Shown piece by piece: positions 44,326-57,946 of a stretch of 64,000 bases of DNA. The translations under genes were made by a program, and so were the position numbers. The stretch comes from Prunus persica. Lineage: Eukaryota; Streptophyta; Magnoliopsida; Rosales; Rosaceae. Below the pieces are notes generated by a model. That model was given only the letters and a program-made list of their open reading frames with translations. It was not told where the DNA came from and searched no databases. The DNA is taken from NCBI RefSeq assembly GCF_000346465.2, contig NC_034010.1, positions 8,537,204 to 8,601,203 of the forward strand, written 5' to 3'. Within the stretch, counting starts at the first letter, position 1, and the number at the start of each line of letters is the position of its first letter.

Positions 44326-46732
44326 CAACAAAACCCAAGTTGCAGAAACAACACTCAATAGATGAATCTATTTCTCCCCTTCTTTCTCTGCTTCACTTCT
44401 TCTAGGAAGGCTTAAAACTTAGCCTTTGGGGGAATGAGAACCAGATTTTGCTAGCAAAACTATGATGACATTTTCAATTCCACCAAACTGACTTGGCCCT
44501 TCAAAATCTATCCTTCAATTTATTTTCCAACTTTTTCTTTTCTTTTCTCTCCTTGGTTATGTTTACTAATTAAACTTCTGAACCCAACAAACTTAGTGTG
44601 CTAATTATGGAAAATACTTCTGTACCACCTAGTTCCTTACAAACTACAGAACCAGTTAGGTCTAAAATCATAGGGCTTCTTTACTCCACAAGAATTAAAA
44701 CCACTTGATCTCATGAAAAGTTTTCTACCTAACACGACTAATTTGCCCTCCTCTATCCACCTCAAAAAATCGAACATGAAACACCAAATAAGTTAGTACA
44801 TGAGCACTGTACTACGTGGTCCATGCAGTTCACATGAAGTAGATAACCAATTATTTAGTTCACTGTCAATTGAATTACATTTTTTTCTTTCTATAATTCT
44901 AATTATTTTTTATTTTAATATTTTTAAATACAATTAATAGTATAAATTATAAGAAGATGAAGATTTTTCACACACACTACAAAGATGTTATCGAAATTCA
45001 AACCTAAAACTACTGAAATTCCATGTCATAATAATTTCGAATTAAAAGTATTTCCAATTCACATGTGATGACATTTCTGTCTCTCAAAAATATTTTCAAT
45101 TTAACTCAAAAAGTAATAATTTTTGTTTATTTTTCTTAATAATTTAATATTTGTATGACTAGATTGTCATACAAACAAAATTACGAAACTAAAATTGTCA
45201 TAATAAAAATAAAAGAGATCCAAATGCAATTTGACCAGAAGAAATTAATCACTGTCCTACTTGGCAGATCAATAAATTAGGAAATTCCTCAAAAGTAGTA
45301 GTAAAGGCACATTGAAGTTGTGAACTTTCTGCATGACCCAAAGGCCAAAGCAAAATGTTTATAAGTGTGTGGCAGAACAAGTGCAGATAATTCCAAAGAA
45401 GTGTCAGGTCTGCATTTTTGCTTTTTACGTCAGAAACTGACACAAACATACCAAAGGAAAGGAAATTGAAATATGTTCCATAAATTCTTCACGAGAAAAC
45501 AATAATAATAATAATTTATAAGGAATTCCAATTTGTCATCCCTAGCATCTATTGCTGTTAGTGAGTCATGTTCTTCCGGTGGGTGTAATTCTGTCAAGTA
45601 GATCTGAAGTATTAGTCATATGAAACAACATCTAATTATCTAATTGTTGACTAATAAATAGATGAACACAACTTTTTATGAACAACGAAAATTTTCACGA
45701 TAATAATTAAATGATCAAATAATTTTTAGTTTGGTTAATTATTTACAATGATGATATCGAAATGATAACTTGAAAAATAACAAATCCAATCGTGATATGA
45801 CATTGTGTAATGAACTCAAACAAGTGGTTAATATCGTATTAACTCACTAACACGCTAGCTATCATGAGGTGAAGCCCTCGGAGATGAACATTGCGCGGCT
45901 CCTTTTCGGTTCATTCCTCAAATGCAAAACAATTAGAGCCTAACAAACACAGACTCACAAATATTTACCTCATTCAAAGTGTTAAATTAAAAAGAAAAGT
46001 TTCCTTATAGTGAAAGAGCTAAATATTTTCCTCGAAGACACAAGCCAGAGAAAGTGACATATGAAAATGCTTGCGTTTCTGAATGGTTCACGGGAGCTCA
46101 TATGCTCTACAAAAGTAGTAAAAGAATACAAGTAGGTAGAGGATTAAATATGCCGCACCAGAAATAATATGAAGCAAGCATTGTTGTTGCAGAGGGAAAA
46201 AGATACCTTAAGAATTCATAAAGCTCAAATCAGTCATTTTCCAGAGGAAAATCCACATTAAACAAGTGGGTTTTTATTGGCCAATCCTCACCAAACAATT
46301 ATCTTTTGTCGGCCAGACAGTTTCACATCTTGAGAGTCACGGATGAACTTAAATAATTCAGTGCCATAGTGGTGCTTAACAATGGATACGTCCAAAACTA
46401 TGAAGTTATTTCAGTGCTAATGCTGAAAAATAAATATATAAAAATATAGTGCACAATCAATACAGGCTTTTTTAGCAACCTAAATTTTGTATAAAATATT
46501 CATTTTGGAATACAAATGGCTAAAATAGTCAGAAAATCGCTAGTCTTTGTGTTTTAAAAAAAAGAGTTTTTCACCGAAATAGTTCCTTAATTATTGCTTG
46601 AGTTTTATTTTGATTCACGAACTAAAATTTTCAGTTTAATAGTCCTCCAACTCTTTATTTAATATCAAAATCGTCCTACTATTTAAGGGACAAAACCATC
46701 TTTTTGAGGCAAAATTATCTAAAAAGAATATC

Positions 46733-46825
46733 GCTCTCTCTCTCTCTCTCTCTCCTCTATCTCTTTCTCCCTTTCTCCCCACCCAGGTGTCAACCCATCC
46801 CCACCCCCACCCCCACCCCTACCCC
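46733..46825. repeat. CT microsatellite and C-rich low-complexity run
   Basis: (CT)n at 46733-46756 followed by CT-rich sequence and a ccccaccc repeat at 46795-46822. Confidence 0.85.
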
Positions 46826-47207
46826 AACCCACCTATTTCTTCATAGGCTGAGCTTGTTGAGGCTTCAAATTTGAAATTGGCTTTTCCTTCTCTATCTTTC
46901 TCTATTCTATTGACCCCTAAAAAATATATATTTCTTCGTCTTCTGGTTTTTCTCTTTTCTCTGTTTCTTCAGGGATCCCCATATTGCAAAGGGAATCTTT
47001 TTTTTTCTTCTTCAATGGCTGATCCAGGATTCGAAGCTAGTCGGGCGAAATTTACATTAAAAACTTGACAATACGACTGAATTTCATTAATAAACATATA
47101 AAAATACACCTAGTCAATAGACGTAATGAACAGTACCCTAAAATGCATCTTTATACATAAATAAAAGCATATAAAAAAAAATTAAATGCAATGCAACAAA
47201 AAAAAAA

Positions 47208-47211
<4 letters not shown>

Positions 47212-47244
<33 letters not shown>
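47212..47244. repeat. TA microsatellite
   Basis: About 16 uninterrupted TA units after an A-run. Confidence 0.9.
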
Positions 47245-47245
<1 letters not shown>

Positions 47246-47451
47246 CACAAGCTCACCCACAAATATTAATATATTATCAACAAATAACCAAAACTCATAC
47301 TATACAACTCATTTTCAAATCCTAAAAATTAATAAGAAGAAGAATAAAATTCAATTATAAAGAGAGACATATAACTGAAGCCTACAAGAGAGAGATAATA
47401 GAAAACTAAAGCTCACAAGAGAGAGAGAGAGATCACAAAAATGGCCCGCGG

Positions 47452-47457
47452 GGAGAG

Positions 47458-47508
<51 letters not shown>
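47452..47508. repeat. GA microsatellite
   Basis: About 27 GA units with a single interruption (gaagag). Confidence 0.9.
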
Positions 47509-47513
<5 letters not shown>

Positions 47514-47999
47514 GAAATAGGTTGGGCAGTTGCCCGCCCTGCCCTCCACGTCGCCCATTCTTATTCTTGTTTGGTTTTTTTGGGTGTTTGAAGTTTGGTG
47601 GGCTTATGGTTAAAATGGCTGGGTTCCCTCCAAATCTGGATGATGGTGAGCTATGGCTTCCCTCTGATATTTTCCTCAACGAAGTAGCCTCCCCAACCTC
47701 CAAACTTAACCCCCACCATTTTCTTTCCATGATGGCCTAGCTCAACAACGCCAATGCCTTTCAAAACGCATGCTAAATATATCTTTGCAGATTCTCTCTC
47801 TCACACACACACACACACACAGCGCTAGCTTTCTATTCGATTTGAAAGAGAAAACTCATGCTTCCAATTTGGATCAAACAAACTGCAAGGATGTCAAAGT
47901 ACATGGGTCCAATTGCCAAAATTAAAATCACACGGACAAAAATGGAAAACAAACTACAAGGACCAAAGTGACTTTTTGCCTTTAAATTTTAAATTTTTA

Positions 48000-50875
48000 T
48001 GTTTTTTTTTTATCTGTGAAAATATTCCTCCTAGCCACACCCTCAAAAATTTACTCCATGTTAACGGTGTTATCTTTATTATTTACTGCAGGAATATTTC
48101 CAAGTAGCCACCCTCTTGCAGTTGGATGCTTGATTGCAGAATCCTGATTGTCGACAAAGTTACAGTAGCTCAGCCATCTCATTCCAATACAAGTTTTGCA
48201 GCCTCCCCTTCTTCAAGACTTGAACTCAAGCACCTGCATGAACAAACTTTCACTCACTTTAGGTTTAAACCAAGAATCATAAAGAGAGAGAATTCTCTGT
48301 CTTTACAAACTAAAGCCAGTCAAAGTATACGTACCATTCACAACAAAATCAGCAGAGGACCTTGCAGTGCAGCAGAAGCATTGAATTTTCAGTACTTGTT
48401 CCCTGTATTCTATAATTTTTACAGCTTCACAAATCACTATCACAACGTTAATGAATTTGCTATTAGTCTCCATCTGTCATGAGCTGTAGGAAGCACTTTT
48501 ACTGTTTCGAAAAGCAACCAAACATTCTCATAAAAATAAAAATCATAAAAAGCAACCAAACAACAAAGTATGAGACCCAAAAAAAAAACAAATAAGAAAA
48601 TGAACATAGCATAAAGTTATAATTCGAGAAGTAATTATGAAAACAAAAGCAAGAATCCCAATGAAAATTCACGGCATGGACAATGGAACATTTGTGAAAA
48701 GAAAATGCAAATCGTCATCTTCAAAGATCAATTAACCTATTTGGGTCAATCAATTACAAGCCTAAACAGATTCAGAAAAATCATGTCTTCTAATGGAGGA
48801 TATCATAAATCCAAAAGGGAAAACAAAATTTTCTTTTAAAGTTCAACAACTATCACCAAGATTTGAAAAATGTTTCTGAAAAAAAAATTTCAATCGAAGA
48901 TCAGAGCCAAGTTTATCCATCAAAAATGAATATTTTATTTTTTAGTTTTGAAATGAAACGATGTAATTTTATTTCACAATAGAAACTGTGCAGAAACAAG
49001 GATAAGCAATCCACCAAGAATCTATGAGAGAAAAAACAACAATTCAAGCTACATCTAATTTAACAAACCTAAACATATTCATGACACTTCAGCTTTCCAG
49101 TCTAGAACAATGACAGAAACAGAAGTGTTCCTAAACAGGTGCCCAAAGTGCTGCCCGATACTTGACCTTCCCCACACCTCCTCCACTTACATCCACCTAA
49201 AATCTTCGAAGATCCGTTGGTTTCTTTCCGACCAAATAGATTAAATGATAGCCATCATCATACAGCCCCGTATTACTTTAGCATTCTTTCCACCACCCAA
49301 TACTTTAGATTTCTCACCCAGAAAAGATAAACAGTGTTGTGGCGCCACCTAACTAACATTAATCTCATTAAATAGAACATCATAATTTCCAGCTAAACCG
49401 GCAGGATAAGAAAACATGATCCGCACTCTTGCATAAAATACACCAAATGAAGAATGAAAATACCCTAAAACTACCACGCAGTTCATTGAGCTCTGCAAAT
49501 AACTTTGGTGCAACCTACATGCCAGAGGGCCATATCAGTGAGAAACTTAGATAAAGAGTATGAAGAATTATTATATGAATACTAGCACATTTATCGACAC
49601 AAGATAAGAAGTCAAAGTACTGACCCTTACAATGTCTCTGACCACGTCATCACCTTCAATCCTCTTAAACATATTCCTACAGTATGTAACAGCTGAATCC
49701 TTTCTATACCATAATTAACCTAGGTCCATGCAAAAACCAAATCTGACATGTTCACCAAAACACAAATAAATACCAAAGCCAACGATTCTGATTTATTACA
49801 CAAATCATCTCTTTTATTATTATAAAAGGAAAAATAAACAGAAGGGAAAATTTCAAAGTTTAATCTTGTGACTCAAATTCATTGCAGATAGTACAAAACC
49901 AATTAGCTATGGCAGAAGACAAGTAGGTGCAAAGAGTAAAAATCAAGACAATAGGAAGACATTTTTATCCACAAGTTTTAAGGTGTGAGCTATAGTTGAT
50001 GCTCAACATAAATAACTGCCTCATCATCCACTCTTTGTTGGTAAAGACTATAATAGTCTATTAACAGTAGCCCAGTAATTGAAGTAACTCGTGATTTACC
50101 AATATTGCAAGCATTTTAATGAATTTCCAGCTTGCATTAAGTACATTCAAACCACAAATCCATATAAAACACTAAACTCAGTAGTTTAGTTGACGTGAAA
50201 TGCTTGAACAAAGTAATTTGTTGTTCTTTCTCAAAAGTAACATACAAATTAAAAGTAGACCAACCATAAAAATTGATCTGCTTATAACCGAGATATTCGA
50301 AAACAACATCCAACCCTTGAAATCATCGCATTTATTGGCTTTAACCCTCACTGAACTCTAGCAAACAAAAAATCTCAACTGCACAAGAAACACAAAATTT
50401 ACCAGAAATAACTTAAACCTATAAACAAGCACCCACATGAGACATTGCAACTTATGCATGTCTCACATGAAAGAACCCCAAATTAATACATAAAAAACTA
50501 ATGAGGCACCAAACCAGAATATCTAAGCCTAGAAGTTTGTCAATGACTGCTGAGTTGTAAGTAGCTCCGGAATATCAACCAAAGGATGAAACAGTATTGC
50601 ATACAATTTTGAACAAACAATTTATGTGTATGGCTTGATATGCCAAGGGTTACAATATGTTATCTATATTGATGTAGTCTGTAGGCTAGAGTAGCATAAA
50701 AAATTAGTATACTAGAAAAAGAGAACTTACACGCCCGATATAAACAATGTTGAATAAATGCGTGATTCTTGTTACTTTGGAAAGCCCAGCACGTTCTCTA
50801 TGGACTGACTGGCCGAAAACACATGCTATAGTGGACGATGGAGGACAAATATACACATTGTTGAACTGTCGAAAC
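48000..50875. other. Intergenic DNA, part 2, no gene seen
   Basis: AT-rich sequence downstream of the PPR gene. Apart from a probable LINE relic near 49130-49275 I see no coding exon, repeat or RNA gene. Confidence 0.45.
49130..49275 (-). pseudogene. Possible LINE reverse-transcriptase C-terminal relic
   Basis: On the - strand a frame reads IWSERNQRIFEDFRWM, a stop, then VEEVWGRSSIGQHFG. This resembles the conserved tail of plant LINE or RT-zinc-binding proteins (W-x-ERN-x-RIF ... VEELW). It has in-frame stops and no flanking RT domain. Confidence 0.4.
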
Positions 50876-52870
50876 TCAATTCTGTGTGCTAATCTTTGCA
50901 TTTTCATTTTCTTCTAGAAGAAATGGACAGACAACATGTTTGTACGTTTGTCTGTCAGGAATTACTCCCTTAATCACCATGTAGTCATGTAATTCAATGA
51001 CTTCTTCTGGGCTGCAATTCTTACTGAAACTGGTAATAAGAGTGGTGTATGTTATAAAATCAGGAACCATACCCCTAGAAATCATTACCTTCATAAGTTC
51101 CTTTGCTTGTTGAGAACACCCAAACTTGCACAAAAAATTGATCAATATATTGTAAGTGACTCTATTGAATGAAATCCCAACCTCTTCCATTTCCCGAAAC
51201 AAAAAAAATGCCTCATCAATCTTCCCACAGATGAAATATGCATGAATCAATGTGTTATAGGTTATAATGTCAAGAAAATCTATCCTCTGTAATGCATCCA
51301 TCAAATTTCTTGCAATATCCACTGATGCCTCTTTGCATAACCCATTTACAACAGAATTGTATATCACCAAATTAGGTTTTTTCTCCACATCTATCAGTTT
51401 GCCATAAATTTGAACTGCACTTCCTATGTTTCCTTCTTTGCAGTACCAATCAATCAAGGTTCCATAGGTGACAGTGTCAGGAAGTAGACCACGAACAAAC
51501 ATACTGCCCAACAATTGCATGGCTCCTATCAAGTTTTTGTTTTTGCACATATAATCGATGAGGATATTATGAGAAAAAACATCCTTGACAAGGCTTTTCT
51601 CAAGAATTTGGTTATGGAATCTTAGTGCTTCAGTCACAAGCCCATTTCGGCAGAGCCCGTTAATGAGGATTGAATAGGTAAATTGATCAGGGCATAAATG
51701 CCTGTCAATCAAGTCGGAAAACAACAAATATGCTTCCTCAACATCTCCTTCTTTGCAAAGCCAATGGATAATTGAATTGTAAACAACAGAGTTAGGGGTC
51801 AGACCCCTTTCCACCATTTCATCACACAATCTAAGTGCCACCTCCAAACTCCCTCCTCTTGCATACCCATCTACTAGAGTTGCATAAGTCCTCAAATTGG
51901 ACTCAACACCTGCCTGGGTCATTTCAGCTTGGATTTCCTCTGCAAAAGATAAACTACCAATTTTGCAAAACCCATTAATGATACAATTGTACGAAACTAA
52001 ATTGGGCGTAACACACTCCCCCGACATTACTCCCATCTTCCTCAAAAGCTTCAAGGCAAGTTCCATATCACCCATCTTGCACGCTCCATCTATAATCATG
52101 TTAAAAGTAACAACACTAGGCCAAATTCCACTCTTCAACATCCGATAATATTCCGACATTGCTTCTAGTAATTTGCATTCCTTACAGAGAGCATAAATAA
52201 CCAAATTGAAGGTATTGACATTTTCAACATACCCATATGAAACCATTTCTTTATATAGCTTCCAAAACCTAGCAATTTCATTCAACTTCAGTACATGATT
52301 AAGAAAGTTATTCCAAGCGTGAACCGTAACCCAATAACCATCCATCCTCAGCTTCTTAATTACCTCATAAGCACCTTCGGTCTGCCCGAATCGAGTACAA
52401 GCCCTCACAAGTGCATCAAACACTGCAGGGCTTGAACAACCACAAGCTTCATCATAGCTACTAACCAACCCTTCCAAAACAACCAATGGGAGCAGACCAT
52501 CTCTACTCATTAGATTCTCCATAAGAGACAAGGCATCATCAAATCTCCTACAATGGACCAACACATGAATTACAGTACAAGAACATTCTAAACAGTGAGG
52601 AAAGCTCTTGTTCTCTCGAACCCAATTGTAAAATTCTAAACCCAACTGTGGGGAGTTTCGAAACTCGAGAACAACACGACTTACTAAGGAATTGGTAAGA
52701 GTGGGTGATATCTGCTCTAGAAACTTCCATCTCCTCTGTTTGAGATTAACACAAATTGCTCTAAAAATAATGTTCTCAGAACTTGGGCTTGAGAATTGCT
52801 TACCCAAGTGAAGGCCGCGGCAAATTAGATGACTGGTTTTGGGTAGAGAGAAGCTCAGCACCCAGTTCAT
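50876..52870 (-). CDS. P-class pentatricopeptide repeat protein, probably mitochondrial
   Basis: An uninterrupted 664-residue frame from ATG 52870 (MNWVLSFSLPKTSHL); the frame stays open further upstream but has no earlier ATG. The N-terminus is rich in Ser, Arg and Leu with few acidic residues, fitting a mitochondrial targeting peptide. From about residue 110 there are roughly a dozen 35-residue PPR motifs (VTFNMIIDGACKMGDMELAL, TYSILINGLCRNGLVTEALR, VIYNSVVNGLCKEASVDIA). No E, DYW or SMR domain follows, so it is P class. It resembles the Arabidopsis At1g11710 group as I remember it. Such proteins bind organellar RNA. The gene lacks introns, as most PPR genes do, and looks intact. Confidence 0.92.
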   Translation of the reverse strand: MNWVLSFSLPKTSHLICRGLHLGKQFSSPSSENIIFRAICVNLKQRRWKFLEQISPTLTNSLVSRVVLEFRNSPQLGLEFYNWVRENKSFPHCLECSCTVIHVLVHCRRFDDALSLMENLMSRDGLLPLVVLEGLVSSYDEACGCSSPAVFDALVRACTRFGQTEGAYEVIKKLRMDGYWVTVHAWNNFLNHVLKLNEIARFWKLYKEMVSYGYVENVNTFNLVIYALCKECKLLEAMSEYYRMLKSGIWPSVVTFNMIIDGACKMGDMELALKLLRKMGVMSGECVTPNLVSYNCIINGFCKIGSLSFAEEIQAEMTQAGVESNLRTYATLVDGYARGGSLEVALRLCDEMVERGLTPNSVVYNSIIHWLCKEGDVEEAYLLFSDLIDRHLCPDQFTYSILINGLCRNGLVTEALRFHNQILEKSLVKDVFSHNILIDYMCKNKNLIGAMQLLGSMFVRGLLPDTVTYGTLIDWYCKEGNIGSAVQIYGKLIDVEKKPNLVIYNSVVNGLCKEASVDIARNLMDALQRIDFLDIITYNTLIHAYFICGKIDEAFFLFREMEEVGISFNRVTYNILINFLCKFGCSQQAKELMKVMISRGMVPDFITYTTLITSFSKNCSPEEVIELHDYMVIKGVIPDRQTYKHVVCPFLLEENENAKISTQN

Positions 52871-52987
52871 CAAAGAGCACAGTTTCTGCAATAAACCTTC
52901 AGAGCAAGGAAACCCCAATGCATCATAACTTCTATGATGTTTCTCTTTTAAGACGATAAGGCTGGCTGACTGAGATACCACGAGCAA

Positions 52988-53716
52988 GGGCGAGCGAAGG
53001 GTTCTTCGTGCGGCGGAACACGGAGTTTTACTCTTTTTTTTCTTTTCAATTTGGGTTTTTAACTTTATTTTTTGGAGGCTTTTTAGTGACAGTTCGGCAT
53101 TGCTTATTTTTGGGTGATAAATGATTTTTTAAAAATTTTAGGAAGCATAGCTCGTTTGGTAAACTATGAAAAAATTACTTATTGTTAAAAATTGCTGTGA
53201 GAGAAAGCTATAAGGAAAAGCAGTATGAGGTGCTGTCATTTTCTGAATATGCAGGAATCAGTTTCAAAGAGGTACTGGGTTTAATAATTATGCAACAATC
53301 ATTTTCTGATTATGTGGGAATTAGTACCAACAACACTTTTAACAAAAATTTTACCAAACGCCAAACTGCTTTCTCTCATAGCTGATTTCTCTCACAGCAA
53401 ATTTGATAGCGATTATTTTCACAGCACATCAATGCCAAACTAGCCCTTAACTTTATTGGTCCTTGAACTTATATTTTATATTTTATTTGTTTTACAAGCG
53501 TTATTCTCTTTAATTGAATCTAAATTATGACTTAAGAAATTGGAACTCGGGTAGGGAGCACATAGCTACTTTATTTCACAGCTGTTTATTCTCACAACAC
53601 AGTATAAATAATTTTTTTAAAAGCACAACAATATCAAACTAGCCCTAAGTCCATGTATGTCATCATTGGTTTTTTTAGGCAATTAGTTCCTCCTACTCTT
53701 TCATTTGTGTTGTGTT
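52988..53716. other. PPR upstream region with MITE-like pieces
   Basis: The first 150 bases are the likely PPR promoter and leader. At 53137-53453 a segment has MITE-like ends (tagctcgtttggtaaact / caatgccaaactagccc) and internal inverted pieces (ctctcacagcaaat), but the ends are diverged. A similar end (caatatcaaactagcccta) recurs at 53629-53648. Confidence 0.4.
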
Positions 53717-55285
53717 ACTCGCAATTGTACGGGCTAATTAGTAGTATAGCAAGACAAGTACGAAGTCGTACCTATAAGGACTGAGAAGTTAAACTTAGTT
53801 ATGTACTTAGATTACCAAATTCAAGAAAATAGGAATTTAAGTCTAAAACAGAATTTTAAGTGAGAGTGATTGTGATTGTCAAAATAAATTAAGCAAAATG
53901 AAAATGGAATTTGAAGTGAGAGAGAGTGCTTGTGATTGTGAAAACAAACAAACAACGTGAAATTGCAAACGAAAGTAAGTAAACAAGTGTAACAAAGAGT
54001 GGTCTTAAGGGTTGAAAAACAAATTTTTAGACTAGGCATTTGATTCACCATAACAATCCAATTCTAGGTTATAAGGTTCAAGTGACAAGTCTAATTTAGA
54101 TTCAAAAAGGAGTAACAAAGAGGTGTCTACTTTAGTTTCAACCGAAATACACAAATTTGAATGGTAGCTTGGCATTCCGATTAGCATATAGGCAAATGGG
54201 CATAATGAATAAGAACATGAATCATGAATCAAACTTAAAACTTGAAATTTATAAACCCAGAATAGTCATGTTAGCTTACATCTACTTATGGATTTAGCTA
54301 CTCATAATGGGAAAGAAACCTAAAAAGAAATGAGAAAACATAATGAATGCAAAAAGAGTAGAAAAAACCCTTTTCTAAAGTTCTTGTGGTGTCCAATGCT
54401 TCTCCAAGAGCTTCTCCACGTCTAATTCTTCTCCAAGAGTTTCGCCACGTCTAGAAGGATGTATGAAGGTTAAGGAGGTGATCTGGGATGAGTTTGGGTG
54501 AGTGGTGATGGTTAAGAAAGAGGAAATTCGTAGGGAAATGGAAGAGAGGCTTGCTGAGACAGTTTTGGTGATTTGGGGCTGTTTAGAGTTGTAGGTTGAT
54601 TGCTGGAGTGTTTGGGGTTTGAGGGTGATTTATGAATGTGTTTGGAAAATGATGGGAGTATGGAGGATGGATGAGTTGTGGGAGTGTGAATCCCAAGATG
54701 TGGTTCCATTTGGTGTGGAATGGAAGTGGTATTTGAAAGAAGAAGGGAGTGAGAAAGCTGAATTGAGTATGGCTTTCACCTATAACACCCACTTCACCAA
54801 CCTTACCTAACACATCAATGCAATAGAAAATTAGTTTATTTTCTTATTTGGATGCTGCATTTCACCAACAAATCCCACCAGAAACAATAGCTCACGCAGA
54901 GCTCATCATGACCAAGCAACAATTAGCTCATGCTTACGTCAGAATGACAGCAACTTCATGGGCCACAAATTGGACTTTCCTTAAGCAAATGACGACTTTG
55001 AGCCCTCCATCTTGAAGATCAGAATGTCATCTTTCCAACCACATGTCATTTGGGCAATCCAAGGTCGAAGGAAGAAGTTAAGGCTAGAACAAATTGCTAA
55101 CTCAGTTTGTACGTTTTTACACCATTTTGCATCTTTTCTTATCCAAAGCCACCATTGTTACCAAAAGCTCAATTAACTTAATGACAAAGACAAAAGAGAT
55201 TAAAAGCACAAGTTTAACTCAAAAATATAACCAAATCATAGTTAGAAGGGTACAAAATGATATATAATTATGCACTGATCAAATA
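53717..55285 (+). repeat. Dispersed repeat, copy 2 (LTR-like, class uncertain)
   Basis: Collinear with 4721-6275, same orientation (ttactcgcaattgtacgggc ... aactgatcaaat). It has lost part of the segment around copy-1 positions 5050-5340 and differs elsewhere. The CACTA element begins 22 bases after its end. Confidence 0.6.
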
Positions 55286-55489
55286 CCCCCAGATCTAGAT
55301 TTTGCTACACTACTACAAAAAAGCAAAAAGACGACGGTAAATCACCGTCGTGTATTCGGTTTTTCAATGGTCGTGGAATTCACCGTCATCTTTTCCCTCA
55401 TAAACCACGACGCTAAATCACCGTCGTTGTTACAATATACAACGTCATCAACAAATACAAAACGACGTCTTTGTACTGCAAAAAGATCT

Positions 55490-56345
55490 AAAAAAGCAGT
55501 CGAGGATGAGAATAGACGACCAACTTTCTAAACAAACCGTCGTTAAAAAGGAAAAATATGACACATATTAACAGAACATGGCCGCAAGATAGACATACAA
55601 CGACGAAAATTAAAATAAGACGCCGTTAAATATCATTTTCACGACAATAAAAAATATGTCGTCTTTAAATACATTAGAAGACGACGTTATTGATACCTAC
55701 TACGTCGCCTATATAAAAATAACCGTCGTAAAATAAATTTTCCACTTCGATTTTTCTATAAAAGATGACGTGGAAATAGTTGTCAGTGTCATTATTTACG
55801 ACGTATGTATTTATAGAGTAGACGTTGAACAACGAAACAACGTCGGTTACAAATATATGAGAGTCGTATTACAAAATTTATACGTCCTATTTTCAGAAAC
55901 AAACAACGACGATAAATATTAGACGTTGTTAAATAAAACAACGTCGAAAATAAATAAAAACAGACGTGTTTAGTCTGCTAAAGTTCTAAAAAATAGTCGA
56001 GGATGAGAATAGACGACCAACTCAAACAAATCACCGTCGTTAAAAAGGAAAAATATGACACATATTAAAAGAACAAGGCCGCAAGATAGACATACAACGA
56101 CGACAACTAAAACACTACGCCGTCAAATATAATTTTCACGACAAGAAAAAATATGACGTCTTTAAATACATGAGAAGACGACGTTATTGAAATATACTAC
56201 GTCTCTTATTTACAAACAACCGTCGTGAAATAAATTTTTCACTTCGATTTTTCTAAAAAAGATGACGTGGAAATAGTTGTCAGTGTCATTATTTACGACG
56301 TATGTATTTATATAGTTGACGTTTGCGAAACAACGTCGGTGGCAT
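55490..56345. repeat. Tandem ~495-bp duplication in the CACTA subterminal region
   Basis: 55490-55850 and 55985-56345 are two copies of the same sequence (agtcgaggatgagaatagac ... gatgacgtggaaatagttgt ... gacgtatgtatttata), spaced about 495 bases apart with scattered substitutions and small indels. Confidence 0.85.
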
Positions 56346-56859
56346 TTATATAGTCGACGTTGTATTTATATGTATTCATTACTCACGACGCACTTATTAA
56401 TATAGACGACGTTGAACTTCTAAACAACGTCGGTTCCAAATAAATGAGAGCCGTATTACAGAACATATAGACGGCGTTGATTATGATGAGAGCCGTATTA
56501 CAAATAACGTCGTTTAATTGATATTAGACGGCGATTATAATGAATTATCGTCGGAATTCATTTTGTTCCTCTTCGTTTATAAAAGAACTTGCGACGTGGA
56601 AAATGTATGATGACGTCGTATTTTTTAACGTTCAGATTATATATCTCATTTTTTAGACGTCGGTATTATGGGATTGGAGTCGTGTTATTTTGAATTACAT
56701 GGCGGTTCTTAATCCTTCCCCGACGTGATATCCTGAATAATTGCTTCACAATAGCGTCGTGGTTCTTCATTGTTACGTTGCTTTAAGACGTCGGTAAATA
56801 TGCTGAATAACTGGTTCACAATAACGTCGTGTTTTATTTGAACGTAGAAAGTGAAGAAA

Positions 56860-56905
56860 CACTACTACAAAAAGTGAAAAAGACGACCAGAAAACAACGA
56901 CGGTC
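56860..56905 (+). repeat. Second CACTA left terminus
   Basis: CACTACTACAAAAAGTGAAA followed by agacgacc and an acgacgg motif, closely similar to 55308-55345. It marks either a second element or a duplicated end. Confidence 0.75.
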
Positions 56906-57946
56906 TAAGTGAAACCGTCGTGGTTTATAAAAAGACGACGGTTCTAAAAACACCGTCGTGTAATACAACCTTAGACAACTAAAAAATGGAGTTTCAAATG
57001 GCTGTTCAAAAACAACGACGTACATAATTAAACAACCGACGTCTATTTGAAACAGATTTCCGCAGTGTAAAATCAATGCCAACAAAGAACGGCAGAAGTT
57101 ATGAATCGACCGACGTAGAAAGTAAAGACGACGATTTCAATAAAAACTGCCGTTTTTACTCATAAAATAACACGACGAGGTTTTCGTATAAGACGCCGTA
57201 TAATTACAAACAAATCCACGGCTTTAAAATACAAAATATCGCCGTATTAAATTAATTTACAACGACGGAAAATATAAATATATCGACGTCATTCTCGTAT
57301 AGTTCTACGACGTTATCTTTAAATCGTACAATAAAATTTATCGTCGTATTTATTCATTTTATACGTCGTACCTTTAATTTTAACGGTCGTCTTAATAAGA
57401 ATTTTTGTTAACAATTTTTTTCTTTGATTTTCTATCCTACGTCGGTAGATCTACTTAATGACAAGAATTGAAAATAACCACGACGGGTTATATAGAACAC
57501 CGCCGACATAATCAGTTTTGTCTGAGATCCCAAGGGTTACGAAATCTTACCAGATGGAACTCTGTTCCACATCATAATCTTAACAGATGACATAGACTTG
57601 CAAATATTGCGTCGTGTTAGTTTACAAAATTCTAGAACATTAATTTCCCTCATTTTCAATTTCCTCGGGAAAGAAAAATCTATTTATCACGCTTTGGAAT
57701 TGAAAACTAAAACTGAAAGAATACGGGAAAAAAAACTCTATTTATAATTTAAAATTAAAATCCACGTCGGTTGTAGTACACTTAACGACGTTTAACAAAA
57801 TAATCTACGTCGGTAATTATAAATCTACCGCCATCTTAACTTAATATAGACGACGAGAAAAGACGACGGTAGAACAGAAAACCGCCGTTGTTTCAGTTTC
57901 TTTAACATATCTTTCTGCAGGACTTGTGTAGTTCAAAGCATTGACA

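Larger units (their letters stand above)
44326..48000. other. Intergenic DNA between the receptor-like and PPR genes, part 1
   Basis: AT-rich. The promoter of the receptor-like gene lies just right of 44325. At 46560-46720 a segment (accgaaatagttccttaatt, cctccaactctttatttaat) looks like a common plant MITE-type repeat. At 47022 a piece related to 15655 occurs. No gene is supported. Confidence 0.4.

Noticed and set aside
47441..47740. + strand frame starting in the GA microsatellite
   Set aside because: Its first third is simple repeat and the rest has no domain or splice context.
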